Source: Eutrophovita sp913057845 (GTDB lineage: Bacteria; Pseudomonadota; Gammaproteobacteria; Burkholderiales; Eutrophovitaceae). From it: 64,000 bases of DNA. A program made the translations under genes and the position numbers. The stretch spans positions 62,001 through 126,000 of the forward strand of contig CAWUVH010000011.1 in assembly GCA_963925895.1 (NCBI GenBank). The letters are read 5' to 3'. The notes under the pieces were generated by a model. That model worked only from the letters and a program-made list of their open reading frames with translations, did no database searches and was not told the origin of the DNA. Below are positions 43,733-53,387 of this stretch, piece by piece (position 1 is the stretch's first letter; every line of letters begins with the position of its first letter).

Positions 43733-45028
43733 TCACGTGAAAAAAATCTGATTCAAAATGATTGTTTCTTCCCGATCAGGGCCGGTCGATACAATATCAA
43801 TCGGTACCCCAACAATACTCTCTATGCGCTTAAGATAATCTCTAGCGTTCTGAGGCAAATCTTCCCAAGAAACTACGCCGGCTGTGGATTGCTCCCATCC
43901 AACCACTTCCTCATACACAGGGATGCAAAAAGATAACGCATCAGCTCCAGGCGGGGACAATTCAACAACCCCATCATCGGTCTGGTATCCAGTACAAATC
44001 TTAATCGCCTCTAAACCATCTAAAACATCAAGTTTGGTAATACATAATCCACTTAGGCCATTAATTTGAGCAGATCGCTTCATAGCCACTGCGTCAAACC
44101 ATCCACACCGTCTCGGCCGACCTGTTGTTGCTCCAAATTCGGCTCCTGCTTTACCGATATACGCGCCGATCTCATCTTTTAACTCAGTGGGGAAAGGCCC
44201 ACTGCCAACACGCGTGGTATAGGCTTTTGTAATTCCGAGTATATAGTTCAACGCGTGTGGGCCAACCCCTGACCCCAGTGACGCGGCCCCAGCGATACAA
44301 TTGCTGGAGGTGACAAAAGGATAGGTTCCATGATCAATATCAAGAAGTGCACCCTGAGCGCCCTCAAACAAGTAATTTTTTCCTAACTTTAGTCCCTCGT
44401 TCAGAATCTTGGAAACATCTCCTACCATTGGCTCAAGGACATGAGCTGCTGCCAGCAAATTCTCCAGGACGTTTGATAGCTCGAGCGTAGCAACTCCATA
44501 GCGCTTATCAAGGAGAAAATTATGGTATTCCAATAAAGATAGTAGTTTTTTACTTAAAATCTGCTCGTCGAAAAGATCATGTATACGAAGACCTCGACGT
44601 GCGACCTTATCTTCATATGCAGGTCCAATACCTCGACCTGTCGTACCAATTTTTCCAGCACCTTTACTGATCTCCCTAGCCTGATCAATCGCTATGTGTG
44701 AGGGCAGAATTACTGGGCATGATTCACTTAAGGTAATACGACCATCAATATCAACGCCAGCAGATTTCAGCATGGTCATCTCTTCAATAAGAGCTTCTGG
44801 AGACACAACCACTCCATTACCAATGAAACAGTGAATGTCGGGCCTAAGAATCCCTGATGGGATGAGGTGAAGAACTGTTTTTTGACCTTTAATGACTAGT
44901 GTATGACCAGCATTGTGTCCGCCCTGAAATCGAACCACACCAGCCACTTGATCGGTAAGCAAATCAACTATCTTACCTTTGCCTTCGTCACCCCACTGAG
45001 TCCCAACAACAACAACGTTCTTTGCCAT
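43733..45028 (-). CDS. purA: Adenylosuccinate synthetase
   Basis: The 431-residue protein has the P-loop-like GTQWGDEGKGKIVDLL at the N-terminus, the GGHNAGHTL motif, GTTGRGIGPAYEDKVARRG and the C-terminal VSTGPDREETI. It makes adenylosuccinate from IMP, Asp and GTP. It follows hisZ by 35 bases, the usual betaproteobacterial order. Confidence 0.98.
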   Translation of the reverse strand: MAKNVVVVGTQWGDEGKGKIVDLLTDQVAGVVRFQGGHNAGHTLVIKGQKTVLHLIPSGILRPDIHCFIGNGVVVSPEALIEEMTMLKSAGVDIDGRITLSESCPVILPSHIAIDQAREISKGAGKIGTTGRGIGPAYEDKVARRGLRIHDLFDEQILSKKLLSLLEYHNFLLDKRYGVATLELSNVLENLLAAAHVLEPMVGDVSKILNEGLKLGKNYLFEGAQGALLDIDHGTYPFVTSSNCIAGAASLGSGVGPHALNYILGITKAYTTRVGSGPFPTELKDEIGAYIGKAGAEFGATTGRPRRCGWFDAVAMKRSAQINGLSGLCITKLDVLDGLEAIKICTGYQTDDGVVELSPPGADALSFCIPVYEEVVGWEQSTAGVVSWEDLPQNARDYLKRIESIVGVPIDIVSTGPDREETIILNQIFFT

Positions 45029-45063
45029 GTATGCCTTAAAAAAATTTATTATTGATTCGTACT

Positions 45064-46245
45064 TTATTTTTTGCTGTCAATTACTAAGACTGACCAACTA
45101 CGTTCATTTTTCACTAAAGTGTGAGTATATCCTTTACCAATTAAGTCCAGAGATTGACCCAAAATATCCTCCACAACGATATCTCCATCTTTCCGTAACT
45201 CTGCAATTTTCGTTCTGAGATCAGGGGCATCTTGCACGCAAGGTGCCCAAATTTTTCGCTGCGAATCCTCCCTCAGGAGTTCGCTCGCGCAGCCCGATAG
45301 CCTTCGCAAATCAATCGTAAATCCAGTAGCTGGTCGCGACCTACCGAAGGCCTCCCCCACGTGATCATACCGTCCGCCTCTGGCAATAGGAGTAGCGTCG
45401 CCCTCTACATAAACAGCCACAACCAATCCGCTGTGATATTTAAATCCGCGAAGCTCAGCAAGATCAAAAGCAACGTAATCGACATCATCTTTAACAGCCT
45501 GATAAACGCTCTCTAAATCATCAATCCCTCGATCCGCGCCATGCACTTTAGCAAGTGCTGTGCGGGCCACTTCAAGGACTGAAGAATCCCCGTAGAGCGT
45601 TGGCAAAGCCATAATGACTTTTCGTGCCTCAGCATCGAAATCTTTTGAGAACTCCTTTAAACTAGCTGTATCCTTTGATTGTAATCCTTCATAAAAAGTA
45701 GTCGATGCTTTAGGATTTAAGGCAAGCCAATTGGCCACTGACTGCGCGATGGATACACTGCCTAGGTCTAGCGTTAACGAACGTTTAACGACTGATCGAA
45801 TACTTTGGATAAGGAGTCGATTAATTTCAATATCAGCAAAAATCCCTGAGCACCCGAATAGTTCAGCGCCTATCTGAACCACCTCCCGACTCATGTCTCC
45901 CTCTATAGGTCGAGTTCTGAGAACTCGATCGGCATAACACAGCCGAGTTACACCCTCATCACCTAACAAATGGGAATCAAGACGAGCAATTTGGGGCGTA
46001 ACATCCGCCCTAATGCCTAACGTTTTTCCAGACATTTGATCAACCAACTTAAATGTCTGTAATTCTAAATCCTTACCGGATCCCGTTAAAAGGGATTCCA
46101 AATATTCAATGAGCGGAGGCGAAACCAGCTCGTAGCCGTAGCCCGCGAACAGATCCAAGATCGTCCGCCTGATCAGCTCTACTCTTTGCGCTTCCTGCGG
46201 AAGCACATCATCCACAAACTCTGGAAGCAACCACTTTGGATGCAT
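45064..46245 (-). CDS. hisZ: ATP phosphoribosyltransferase regulatory subunit HisZ
   Basis: The 393-residue protein is a class II aminoacyl-tRNA synthetase paralogue: LPEFVDDVLPQEAQRVE at the start, GIRADVTPQIARLD in place of the HisRS motif-2 area, and ARGGRYDHVGEAFGRSRPATGF. True hisS lies at 53388, so this copy is HisZ. It binds the short form of HisG and activates the first step of histidine synthesis, implying a short hisG elsewhere. Confidence 0.94.
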   Translation of the reverse strand: MHPKWLLPEFVDDVLPQEAQRVELIRRTILDLFAGYGYELVSPPLIEYLESLLTGSGKDLELQTFKLVDQMSGKTLGIRADVTPQIARLDSHLLGDEGVTRLCYADRVLRTRPIEGDMSREVVQIGAELFGCSGIFADIEINRLLIQSIRSVVKRSLTLDLGSVSIAQSVANWLALNPKASTTFYEGLQSKDTASLKEFSKDFDAEARKVIMALPTLYGDSSVLEVARTALAKVHGADRGIDDLESVYQAVKDDVDYVAFDLAELRGFKYHSGLVVAVYVEGDATPIARGGRYDHVGEAFGRSRPATGFTIDLRRLSGCASELLREDSQRKIWAPCVQDAPDLRTKIAELRKDGDIVVEDILGQSLDLIGKGYTHTLVKNERSWSVLVIDSKK

Positions 46246-46290
46246 GACTTTTGCCTATTTAATTCTATCTTGAGGTCTCACACAGCTTCA

Positions 46291-46485
46291 TTAACACAAA
46301 AAAAGAAGCACTACTAAACCAACGAGCATAGACGAGAGACCAAAAAAACGAATTTGCCCGTCCGACATTCTAACCAATCTTTCAAACGTATCCCGCCATA
46401 CTGTCGGAGACAAGAACGGGAGCATACCTTCTATTATGAGCACCAAAGCAATTGCGGTCGTAATGTCAGCAGCGTCCAAACTCAT
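46291..46485 (-). CDS. DUF2065 (YjeT-like) small membrane protein
   Basis: The 64-residue protein has two hydrophobic segments (about 8-24 and 45-64) with a central basic loop and RFFGLSSMLVGL near the end, the pattern of the DUF2065 family. It nearly always lies by hflC and hisZ or purA. Its function is unknown. I start it at the ATG at 46485 rather than the TTG before it. Confidence 0.9.
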   Translation of the reverse strand: MSLDAADITTAIALVLIIEGMLPFLSPTVWRDTFERLVRMSDGQIRFFGLSSMLVGLVVLLFLC

Positions 46486-46539
46486 CAAACTCTATTTTTA
46501 CCACCGCCGCTGACAGCATTAACACGTCATACGACTAAT

Positions 46540-47397
46540 TTATCTCATATGCTTGAAGAATGGAGAATCCGGCTCAACAATTAACACGTCGCTCTTATTA
46601 TTAAAGGTTTCTCTGTACGCACCCATACTCTTATAGAAAGAGTAAAACTCTGGATCTTTTTTAAATGCAGTTGCATAAATAGAGGCGGCCGTAGCATCTC
46701 CCTCACCTTTAATTCTCTGAGCATCACGATATGCCTCCGCAATGATAATCTCTCTCTCTCGGTCAGCATCAGCTCGTATCTTTTCAGAATCCGCAAAGCC
46801 AGTCGACCTCAATTCATTCGCAACTCTTTTTCGTTCCGCTTCCATCCTGCGATAAACGGCGTCACTAATTTCCGTCGTCAAATCGACACGTTTCAAACGA
46901 ACATCAAGCACTTCAACACCAATCTTCCGCGCATCAATGTCTACCTTCTCCCTCATGAGCTCCATAATTTCATCACGCTCACCAGAGATCACTTGATAAA
47001 CAGTTCTTTTGCCGAACTCTGCCCTCAAGCTGTCATTAACCGTCTTATTCAAGCGATCTCGAGCGCGACGTTCATCACCACCCACACTAATGTAATACTG
47101 CTTTACATCAGATATTCTCCACTTAATAAACGAATCAACCAATACGTTCTTCTTCTCAGATGTCAAGAACCGCTCAGGCTCATCCGTGTCAACTGTGTGA
47201 GTTCTGGCATCAAAGAGCCTGACATTCTCAACGAGAGGCAATTTCCAATAAAGTCCTGGCTCCGTCTTAATGCTGGTAATTTCACCAAGCCTAAAGATCA
47301 TTGCCTTTTGCCGCTGATCTACAGTAAAAAGTGACATGCTCGCCAACAACAACAAAAGACCAATACTAACTACTGGTACGGTGAATGAAGCTCTCAT
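46540..47397 (-). CDS. hflC: HflC, SPFH/prohibitin subunit modulating FtsH
   Basis: The 285-residue protein has one N-terminal membrane anchor (about 5-23), the SPFH domain (DQRQKAMIFRLGEI to about 200) and a helical tail rich in Glu/Arg/Ala. With HflK it forms the large cage around FtsH in the inner membrane and restrains its proteolysis. It overlaps hflK by four bases (ATGA). Confidence 0.96.
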   Translation of the reverse strand: MRASFTVPVVSIGLLLLLASMSLFTVDQRQKAMIFRLGEITSIKTEPGLYWKLPLVENVRLFDARTHTVDTDEPERFLTSEKKNVLVDSFIKWRISDVKQYYISVGGDERRARDRLNKTVNDSLRAEFGKRTVYQVISGERDEIMELMREKVDIDARKIGVEVLDVRLKRVDLTTEISDAVYRRMEAERKRVANELRSTGFADSEKIRADADREREIIIAEAYRDAQRIKGEGDATAASIYATAFKKDPEFYSFYKSMGAYRETFNNKSDVLIVEPDSPFFKHMR

Positions 47398-48587
47398 CTT
47401 GCCTCCCTATCGCGAACACGAAATGCGTTTCTAGTCCTACTTTCTTCATCATTCCCACCAATTCCCGAATCAATGTCGCTGACTTGATCCATCCCGGTAT
47501 CAAAACTGCTGGAGTTTCGCGAAGATCCGGAACCAATTAATTTGTCTAGCGGGAGGAACAACAGGTTGCTGTTATCCTTCTGATCGATATACACCTTTGT
47601 TGCGTTCGTAAATATCGATTGCATGGTATCAAGATAGATACGCTCTCGAGTAACTGTTGGTGCCTTATTATACTCGGCCAAAACGCTCTCGAATCGAGCT
47701 GCCTCACCCTCTGCCGCAGCTACAACACGACCTCTATAAGCTTCAGCCTCTTGTGCAAGTCGTGCGGCCGCGCCCTGTGCTTTAGGCACAATATCGTTGT
47801 AGTAAGCTTGCCCTTCGTTCTTTTGCCTCTCTTGGTCTTGCTTGGCTTTCACCGCATCATCGAATGAAGCCTGCACTTGATCGGGTGGCTGAGCATTCTG
47901 AATAGTGACCTGACTCACAGTAATCCCAGTTTGGTAACGGTCAAGAACCAATTGCATCAAATCACGAGCGTCAACGGCTAACTCTTCACGACCTTCCTGA
48001 AGCACAAAATCCATTTTGCTTTTACCCACGATCTCTCTAATCGCAGATTCGCCCGCCTGCTTGACGGCCTGATCTGGATTGCGATTAAAGAAGAGATAAT
48101 CCTCGGGATTAGTACGCACATATTGAACAGCAAACTGGAGATCAACAATATTCTCATCATCCGTCAACATGAGTGCTTCATTTGGCACCTTATTTCGAGC
48201 ACTGTTTCGATATCCGACCTCAATGGTTCTCACCTCTGAGACGTTAACAATTTCTTTACTGCCAACTGGCCATGGAATATGCCAATGCGGTCCAGGTTGC
48301 GTCGTTTCTAAATGTTTACCAAATCGAAAAACAACTCCTCGCTCACTCGCGTCTACAATGTAAATACCACTGGCTGCCCATATGAGCAACGCGATAATAA
48401 TCACTATACCGCCGCCAATTTGCGACAGCGGACCAGGCGACTCATTACCACCCGAGCCATTACCACCTGAGCCATTACCCTTTTGACCGAAAGAACCAAA
48501 ACGTTTATTGAACCGACGCCAGAGTTCTTCTAAATCGGGGGGGCCATCATTATTATTTTGTCCCCATCTTGGGTCATTCATTGCCAT
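47394..48587 (-). CDS. hflK: HflK, SPFH/prohibitin subunit modulating FtsH
   Basis: The 397-residue protein has a cytoplasmic Gly/Asn/Ser-rich N-terminus (about 1-55, with repeats of GNGSGG), one membrane segment (about 60-80), the SPFH domain (DASERGVVFRFGKH onward) and a long helical region. The C-terminus is charged. It is the partner of HflC. It follows hflX by 48 bases. Confidence 0.96.
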   Translation of the reverse strand: MAMNDPRWGQNNNDGPPDLEELWRRFNKRFGSFGQKGNGSGGNGSGGNESPGPLSQIGGGIVIIIALLIWAASGIYIVDASERGVVFRFGKHLETTQPGPHWHIPWPVGSKEIVNVSEVRTIEVGYRNSARNKVPNEALMLTDDENIVDLQFAVQYVRTNPEDYLFFNRNPDQAVKQAGESAIREIVGKSKMDFVLQEGREELAVDARDLMQLVLDRYQTGITVSQVTIQNAQPPDQVQASFDDAVKAKQDQERQKNEGQAYYNDIVPKAQGAAARLAQEAEAYRGRVVAAAEGEAARFESVLAEYNKAPTVTRERIYLDTMQSIFTNATKVYIDQKDNSNLLFLPLDKLIGSGSSRNSSSFDTGMDQVSDIDSGIGGNDEESRTRNAFRVRDREAR

Positions 48588-48635
48588 AAGCTTAAATTCC
48601 AGTAGATGTATGTAAGAAATATATTGAGAAATTAA

Positions 48636-49748
48636 TTAATCAACGACAGAGGGCGTCTTTTCAACGATGTTATTTGGCTGCAAACAGAGCAAAAGTTCAG
48701 GGAAAACATCTCGGAAGCTCGCGGCGCCCTCGCCAGTTATTGCACTTAACCTTACTTGGTTAATGTTACCACATGGAGACCTATCAATTCCTGACTTTAG
48801 GTCGGTAAGATCTATTTTATTAAAAATCGTAATCTGTGGCACATTATCTGCCCCGATTTCCTTTAAGACTGCTTGAACTTGTTCCATTTCAAATTCTCTC
48901 GATTGACTCGAGGCATCAACTACGTGAAACAAAAAATCCGAGTCAGCGGTTTCCTCTAGCGTGGCCTTAAATGCCTCTACTAGAGAATGCGGCAGATCTC
49001 TAACAAAACCGACGGTATCTGACAATACAAACTCAGTTTGATTCACATATGCAAGCTTACGAGTTGTCGTATCCAAAGTCGCGAATAATTTATCTGCGGA
49101 GAAGGCTTTTGCTTTAGTGAGTCTATTAAACAAGCTAGACTTACCCGCATTGGTATAACCAACCAATGAAATTTTAATCACGCCCCTTCTGTTTCTACTG
49201 CTGCGTCGCGTTTTCCTTTGCCTTTGAATGACTTCCAACTTGCTTTTTAAGGATTTAACACGAAAACCCAACAATCGACGATCGGTTTCTAGCTGAGTCT
49301 CGCCCGGACCTCGAAGTCCAATCCCTCCTTTTTGCCGCTCCAAGTGCGTCCAACCCCGAACTAACCGAGTTGCCAGATGCGACAGCTGAGCCAATTCAAC
49401 TTGAACTTTCCCTTCATGCGTTTTAGCACGTTGCGCGAAAATGTCGAGTATCAAGCTTGTTCGGTCCAGAGTTCTGCATTTAACAATACGCTCAATATTT
49501 CTTTGCTGAACCGGCGAGATTGCATGGTTGAATACCACCAAATCAGCTTCAGTCTCCGTTACAATCTGAGCGAGCTCCTCGATTTTACCTTTACCGGCAT
49601 ACATCGCGGCGTCTGGACGATCTCTTTTCCCCGAGAGGATGTGAACGACCTTTGCTCCAGCACTTGTAACTAACCGACTGATCTCTTCGACCGACTCTTC
49701 AAACGACGGATCTCTAAAATCAATACATACGATTATCGCTTTATCCAC
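48636..49748 (-). CDS. hflX: Ribosome-associated GTPase HflX
   Basis: The 370-residue protein has the HflX domain with GKRDRPDAAMYAGKGKIEEL and RTLDRTSLILDIFAQRAKT, the GGIGLRGPGETQLE motif, and the GTPase domain with G1 GYTNAGKSS and G3 DTVGFVRDLPH. G4 is NKID. It splits stalled ribosomes and helps stress survival. The start is a GTG at 49748, because a stop lies two codons upstream. It follows hfq by 100 bases. Confidence 0.95.
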   Translation of the reverse strand: MDKAIIVCIDFRDPSFEESVEEISRLVTSAGAKVVHILSGKRDRPDAAMYAGKGKIEELAQIVTETEADLVVFNHAISPVQQRNIERIVKCRTLDRTSLILDIFAQRAKTHEGKVQVELAQLSHLATRLVRGWTHLERQKGGIGLRGPGETQLETDRRLLGFRVKSLKSKLEVIQRQRKTRRSSRNRRGVIKISLVGYTNAGKSSLFNRLTKAKAFSADKLFATLDTTTRKLAYVNQTEFVLSDTVGFVRDLPHSLVEAFKATLEETADSDFLFHVVDASSQSREFEMEQVQAVLKEIGADNVPQITIFNKIDLTDLKSGIDRSPCGNINQVRLSAITGEGAASFRDVFPELLLCLQPNNIVEKTPSVVD

Positions 49749-49848
49749 GAATCATGATCATCATTTGACTGAATTTTTAAAACGATTTGAATACTTACAT
49801 GGCACCTCTGCATCAGCAAAGCACACTCGCCACCCACAGAGAATAAAC

Positions 49849-50082
49849 TTAATCCGGCTCATCCGCTGACAAGGTCACCTGTTTAGATGGAACAATCGTC
49901 GACACAGCGTGCTTGTACACCATCTGAGTAATGGTGTTTTTGAGAAGTATCACGTACTGATCAAATGAATCCACGTACCCCTGGAGCTTAATCCCATTTA
50001 CGAGATAAATTGCAACCTGTACTCGCTCTTTTCGTAACGCATTTAAAAATGGGTCTTGTAACATTTGCCCCTTCGTCGACAT
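49849..50082 (-). CDS. hfq: RNA chaperone Hfq
   Basis: The 77-residue Sm-like protein has GQMLQDPFLNALRKERVQVAIYLVNGIKL-type Sm1 (described in pieces: LQDPFLNALR, VAIYLVNGIKLQG) and Sm2 YKHAVSTIVPSK. It pairs small RNAs with mRNAs. It is short, with almost no C-terminal tail beyond the Sm fold. TAGGAGT precedes the ATG. The order der-hfq-hflX is typical. Confidence 0.98.
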   Translation of the reverse strand: MSTKGQMLQDPFLNALRKERVQVAIYLVNGIKLQGYVDSFDQYVILLKNTITQMVYKHAVSTIVPSKQVTLSADEPD

Positions 50083-50188
50083 TGTGACTCCTAACGTTTA
50101 CTTATAACGTGTTGTATGACAAGGCAGGATATAGATTGTTCCTGTTAATGAAACAAATTGTACTCCAACACATGACAGAACAATTAAG

Positions 50189-51550
50189 TTAAGGGTTACT
50201 TCTTTTTGAAAACGGATTATCACCCTGTTTAAAGATTACCCTTACCTGCGCCCCTTCAAGTTTGAAAGCCGTCGTAAATGAACTCTCTAAATACCTCCGA
50301 TAACTCTCAGGCACACCCTCAGTTGAATTGCCGTGAATCACAACCAAGGGAGGATTGATGCCTCCTTGATGCGCATAACGTAGTTTTGGTCGATTGTATC
50401 CCTTGCGTGGAGGCGATTGACGCTCAGTCGCCGTCTTCAGCACGCGCGTTAATTGCGGTGTAGGCAGATTCATTCTCGAAGACTGAAAAGCTTTGTCTAC
50501 TGACCGCAACAAACCGGCAATGCCGGAACCCTTCGTTGCTGAAATGCGGTGGACTTTCGCAAAATCTAAAAATCGCAATTTACGTCGGTACGTTCTGTCG
50601 ATAACCTCCCTAGCCTCCTCACCACAGAGATCCCACTTGTTAATGACCACAACCATCGCTCTTCCAGCCTCAACCGCAAATGCAGCCAAGTTCACATCTT
50701 GATCTGATACGCCCTCGGTACCATCAATTACCAAAACAACGACATTTGCCTCCTCCATCGCCTGGAGCGCTTTGATGACGGAGAATTTCTCAATCACCTC
50801 ATTAACCTTCCCTCTTTTACGCACTCCTGCAGTATCAATAATTGTGTAATCTCTTCCCTCTCTCTGGAATTCAATCTCTATAGCGTCTCGTGTTGTCCCT
50901 GGCTGATCAAATGCAATAACTCTTTCCTCACCAAGGATCGAGTTAACCAACGTCGATTTTCCGACGTTAGGTCTCCCAATAATTGCCATGACCGGATGCC
51001 TGTCTTCAAGACGGTCTTGAACCAGTTCACCCTCTTCCAAGTCTGATTGAAATTCAAGCTCAATCTCAGAGATGAGATCAGATATTCCATCACCATGAGC
51101 AGCAGAGATTATGCGCAGCGCACCTAATCCAAGCTCATAAAATTCAGCCAGAGCCAAACTTAAGCGCGCACCCTCTCCCTTGTTTGCAATCACCCAAATA
51201 GGTCGTCCAGACTTGCGCAGTTGTTCAGCAATACGCAGGTCTTCATTGGTAAGGCCTGCTCGCAAATCAACAATAAAAAGAGTTAAATCACTTTCATCGA
51301 CCGCTTGCGCCGCTTGCTTGGCCATTTCACCAAAAACACCTCGCGTGAGATCTTTATCAAACTCAAGTCCACCCGTATCAACAACAATGAACTTCGACTG
51401 CTGTGTTTTTACAATACCGTAGTGTCGATCTCGCGTTAATCCTGGCTGACTGCCAACTATGGCATTTCTGGTTCGAGTTAACCGATTGAATAATGTCGAC
51501 TTCCCAACATTGGGCCTGCCCACAAGTGCTACTGTTTTTGACATCGTCAT
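50189..51550 (-). CDS. der: Ribosome biogenesis GTPase Der (EngA)
   Basis: The 453-residue protein has two tandem GTPase domains, each with GRPNVGKST (near residues 11-19 and about 190-200), followed by a KH-like domain (about 360-440). It takes part in assembly of the 50S subunit. The start at 51550 (ATG ACG ATG) could also be the second ATG, at 51544. It follows bamB by 47 bases. Confidence 0.97.
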   Translation of the reverse strand: MTMSKTVALVGRPNVGKSTLFNRLTRTRNAIVGSQPGLTRDRHYGIVKTQQSKFIVVDTGGLEFDKDLTRGVFGEMAKQAAQAVDESDLTLFIVDLRAGLTNEDLRIAEQLRKSGRPIWVIANKGEGARLSLALAEFYELGLGALRIISAAHGDGISDLISEIELEFQSDLEEGELVQDRLEDRHPVMAIIGRPNVGKSTLVNSILGEERVIAFDQPGTTRDAIEIEFQREGRDYTIIDTAGVRKRGKVNEVIEKFSVIKALQAMEEANVVVLVIDGTEGVSDQDVNLAAFAVEAGRAMVVVINKWDLCGEEAREVIDRTYRRKLRFLDFAKVHRISATKGSGIAGLLRSVDKAFQSSRMNLPTPQLTRVLKTATERQSPPRKGYNRPKLRYAHQGGINPPLVVIHGNSTEGVPESYRRYLESSFTTAFKLEGAQVRVIFKQGDNPFSKRSNP

Positions 51551-51597
51551 AAATTTAGCGCCGAGAATCGACGACCATTAACCCGTAATCAAAGGTA

Positions 51598-52719
51598 TTA
51601 TTCGATTCCGAAGGCATACAAATTACCCTCGGATGTTTGAACAAAGACTTTATCTCCAATTACCAGTGGATTAGTCAAAATGGGACTGCCGTCGGTTTTA
51701 GCCCTTCCAGCGAAGGAACCATCGGTTGAGTCTAATAGGGAAATTACTCCTTCAAGGTCTCCGACCATTACCCAAGGCCCGAGAGATGAAGGACCTGATA
51801 TGTTGCGATATTGGAACGATTCGTTACGCCACAATAAAGCACCGGTTTTTCGATCTAAAGCTAGGATATGACCGATTGAATCTGACACAAAAACCTTGTC
51901 ATTATCAAAACCTAAACTACCTACTGCAGAAACCTTAACGCTCCAATTTTGCCGCCCCGTTTCTAAATCAAAGCAAGCAGCCCTGCCTTGAAACGTCGCC
52001 ATACAGACCGCTTGTTCCAAAACTATTGGGGTTCCAACAACATCCGATATGCGCTCTAGGTCATTATCGCCTGAAGGAATGGAAACATTTACGCCCCACA
52101 GCTCCTCCCCCGTAGCATTTTCAAGGTTTATCGCGATACCTCCATGAAATCCAGCTACGATTGATTCTCTCAATCCAACTGCCAAACCCGGATTAGAACG
52201 CAAAACCAGACTTTGACTGGGCACCTGAAAGTCCCATTTTAAAATGCCTGTTTCACGATCTAAGGCTATCAATCTCCCCTGAACGTCTCGAACAATAACT
52301 AAAGCGCCAACGGCTAATGGAATACCCGTGACCGAATTACGCACGTTCGACTCCCACTTTACTGAACCACCAGCATCAACCAACGTAACTACGCCATCTT
52401 CCCCACCAACAAAAACTTCTTCATCCCCGGCACCCACGCCACCGGAAATTTGCTCATTAATTTTAGTTTCAAATAGTTCGTGGCCTGTCTCCCCGTTGAA
52501 ACATGAGATTGATTTAGCTGAAGCCCCGCACACTCGATCACCTGCAACGATAGGAGACAATATTGCCCCAAGTGGATCGCCCAAGGATTTATTCCAAACT
52601 TTTTGAAGCGATACTCTTTGCTCAAATTTGGGCAAATCTACTGGCTCTCGGCGCTGCGTGGCACATGCGGCCGTCAAAAGGACCGATAAAATTACTGCCC
52701 CGGTAATAAAAATTCTCAC
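51598..52719 (-). CDS. bamB: Outer-membrane assembly lipoprotein BamB
   Basis: The 373-residue protein has a lipoprotein signal peptide with lipobox LTAAC (Cys19), then a PQQ-type eight-bladed beta-propeller with repeated A/L-DxxTGxxxW motifs (for example ALDRETGILKWDF, ALDRKTGALLWR). It is the accessory subunit of the BAM complex, whose BamA gene is in another cluster here. The GTG start overlaps the yfgM stop by four bases (GTGA). Confidence 0.95.
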   Translation of the reverse strand: MRIFITGAVILSVLLTAACATQRREPVDLPKFEQRVSLQKVWNKSLGDPLGAILSPIVAGDRVCGASAKSISCFNGETGHELFETKINEQISGGVGAGDEEVFVGGEDGVVTLVDAGGSVKWESNVRNSVTGIPLAVGALVIVRDVQGRLIALDRETGILKWDFQVPSQSLVLRSNPGLAVGLRESIVAGFHGGIAINLENATGEELWGVNVSIPSGDNDLERISDVVGTPIVLEQAVCMATFQGRAACFDLETGRQNWSVKVSAVGSLGFDNDKVFVSDSIGHILALDRKTGALLWRNESFQYRNISGPSSLGPWVMVGDLEGVISLLDSTDGSFAGRAKTDGSPILTNPLVIGDKVFVQTSEGNLYAFGIE

Positions 52720-53351
52720 TGAGAACCTAAACTATCAATCTTGATTTGAACGATATCGATCCATGGATTTCCATCTTGGAGTCGATCAAGCGCCTCCTCA
52801 TAAGCTGCTCGGGCTTCATTGTTCAATTTCTGCGCTGCATAAATATCACCACGCATGTCCGCAAACAAACCCGACATGGACGATCCAGCATCGCCATCTA
52901 GGGCAATCATTGCCAAATCATATTGCTCCATTATCAGATGGAGGGCGGCGAGACGAAGTTTTGCTAACGAAACCAAACTCGCGTCACGATCGTCAGCAAT
53001 CACGCCTCGAACAAGATCAATCGCCTGCTGATAGTCCCCATTGTCACTAACAGCCTTTGCGAGGTTCAGTCGAGCCAGATCAGCGTAGTAAGTTCCACCA
53101 TATTCAGTTATCAGCTCTTGGGATAGGGCACCTACTTTATCTGCCTCGTCCCCGGCTTCCGCTGTTTCAAGTTTATTAAATGTCGCAGATGCCGCTTGAG
53201 CCTTGGTCGTCGTATGGTATTGCCACCATTTGGTGCCACCGAACCCAACCACGACCGCAACTACAACCATAATCACGATATTCCCATAAGCTCGCCAAAA
53301 TTCCTTAATTGCGTCTACCGTTTCCTGCTCGTCTGAGTCAAAGGTTGCCAT
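52716..53351 (-). CDS. yfgM: YfgM-like membrane-anchored tetratricopeptide protein
   Basis: The 211-residue protein has a short acidic cytoplasmic N-terminus (MATFDSDEQETVDAIKEFW), one membrane segment (about 25-43) and a periplasmic helical TPR-like region. YfgM in E. coli is an ancillary factor of the SecYEG translocon with PpiD, linked to periplasmic chaperones. It lies between hisS and bamB as usual. Confidence 0.9.
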   Translation of the reverse strand: MATFDSDEQETVDAIKEFWRAYGNIVIMVVVAVVVGFGGTKWWQYHTTTKAQAASATFNKLETAEAGDEADKVGALSQELITEYGGTYYADLARLNLAKAVSDNGDYQQAIDLVRGVIADDRDASLVSLAKLRLAALHLIMEQYDLAMIALDGDAGSSMSGLFADMRGDIYAAQKLNNEARAAYEEALDRLQDGNPWIDIVQIKIDSLGSQ

Positions 53352-53387
53352 ATTTAATTACCTAAATTAATTCTATATTCATTAAAA

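Noticed and set aside
45064..46245. Second histidyl-tRNA synthetase
   Set aside because: The synthetase motifs are degenerate, the gene sits beside purA and DUF2065 as hisZ does, and a full hisS is present at 53388.
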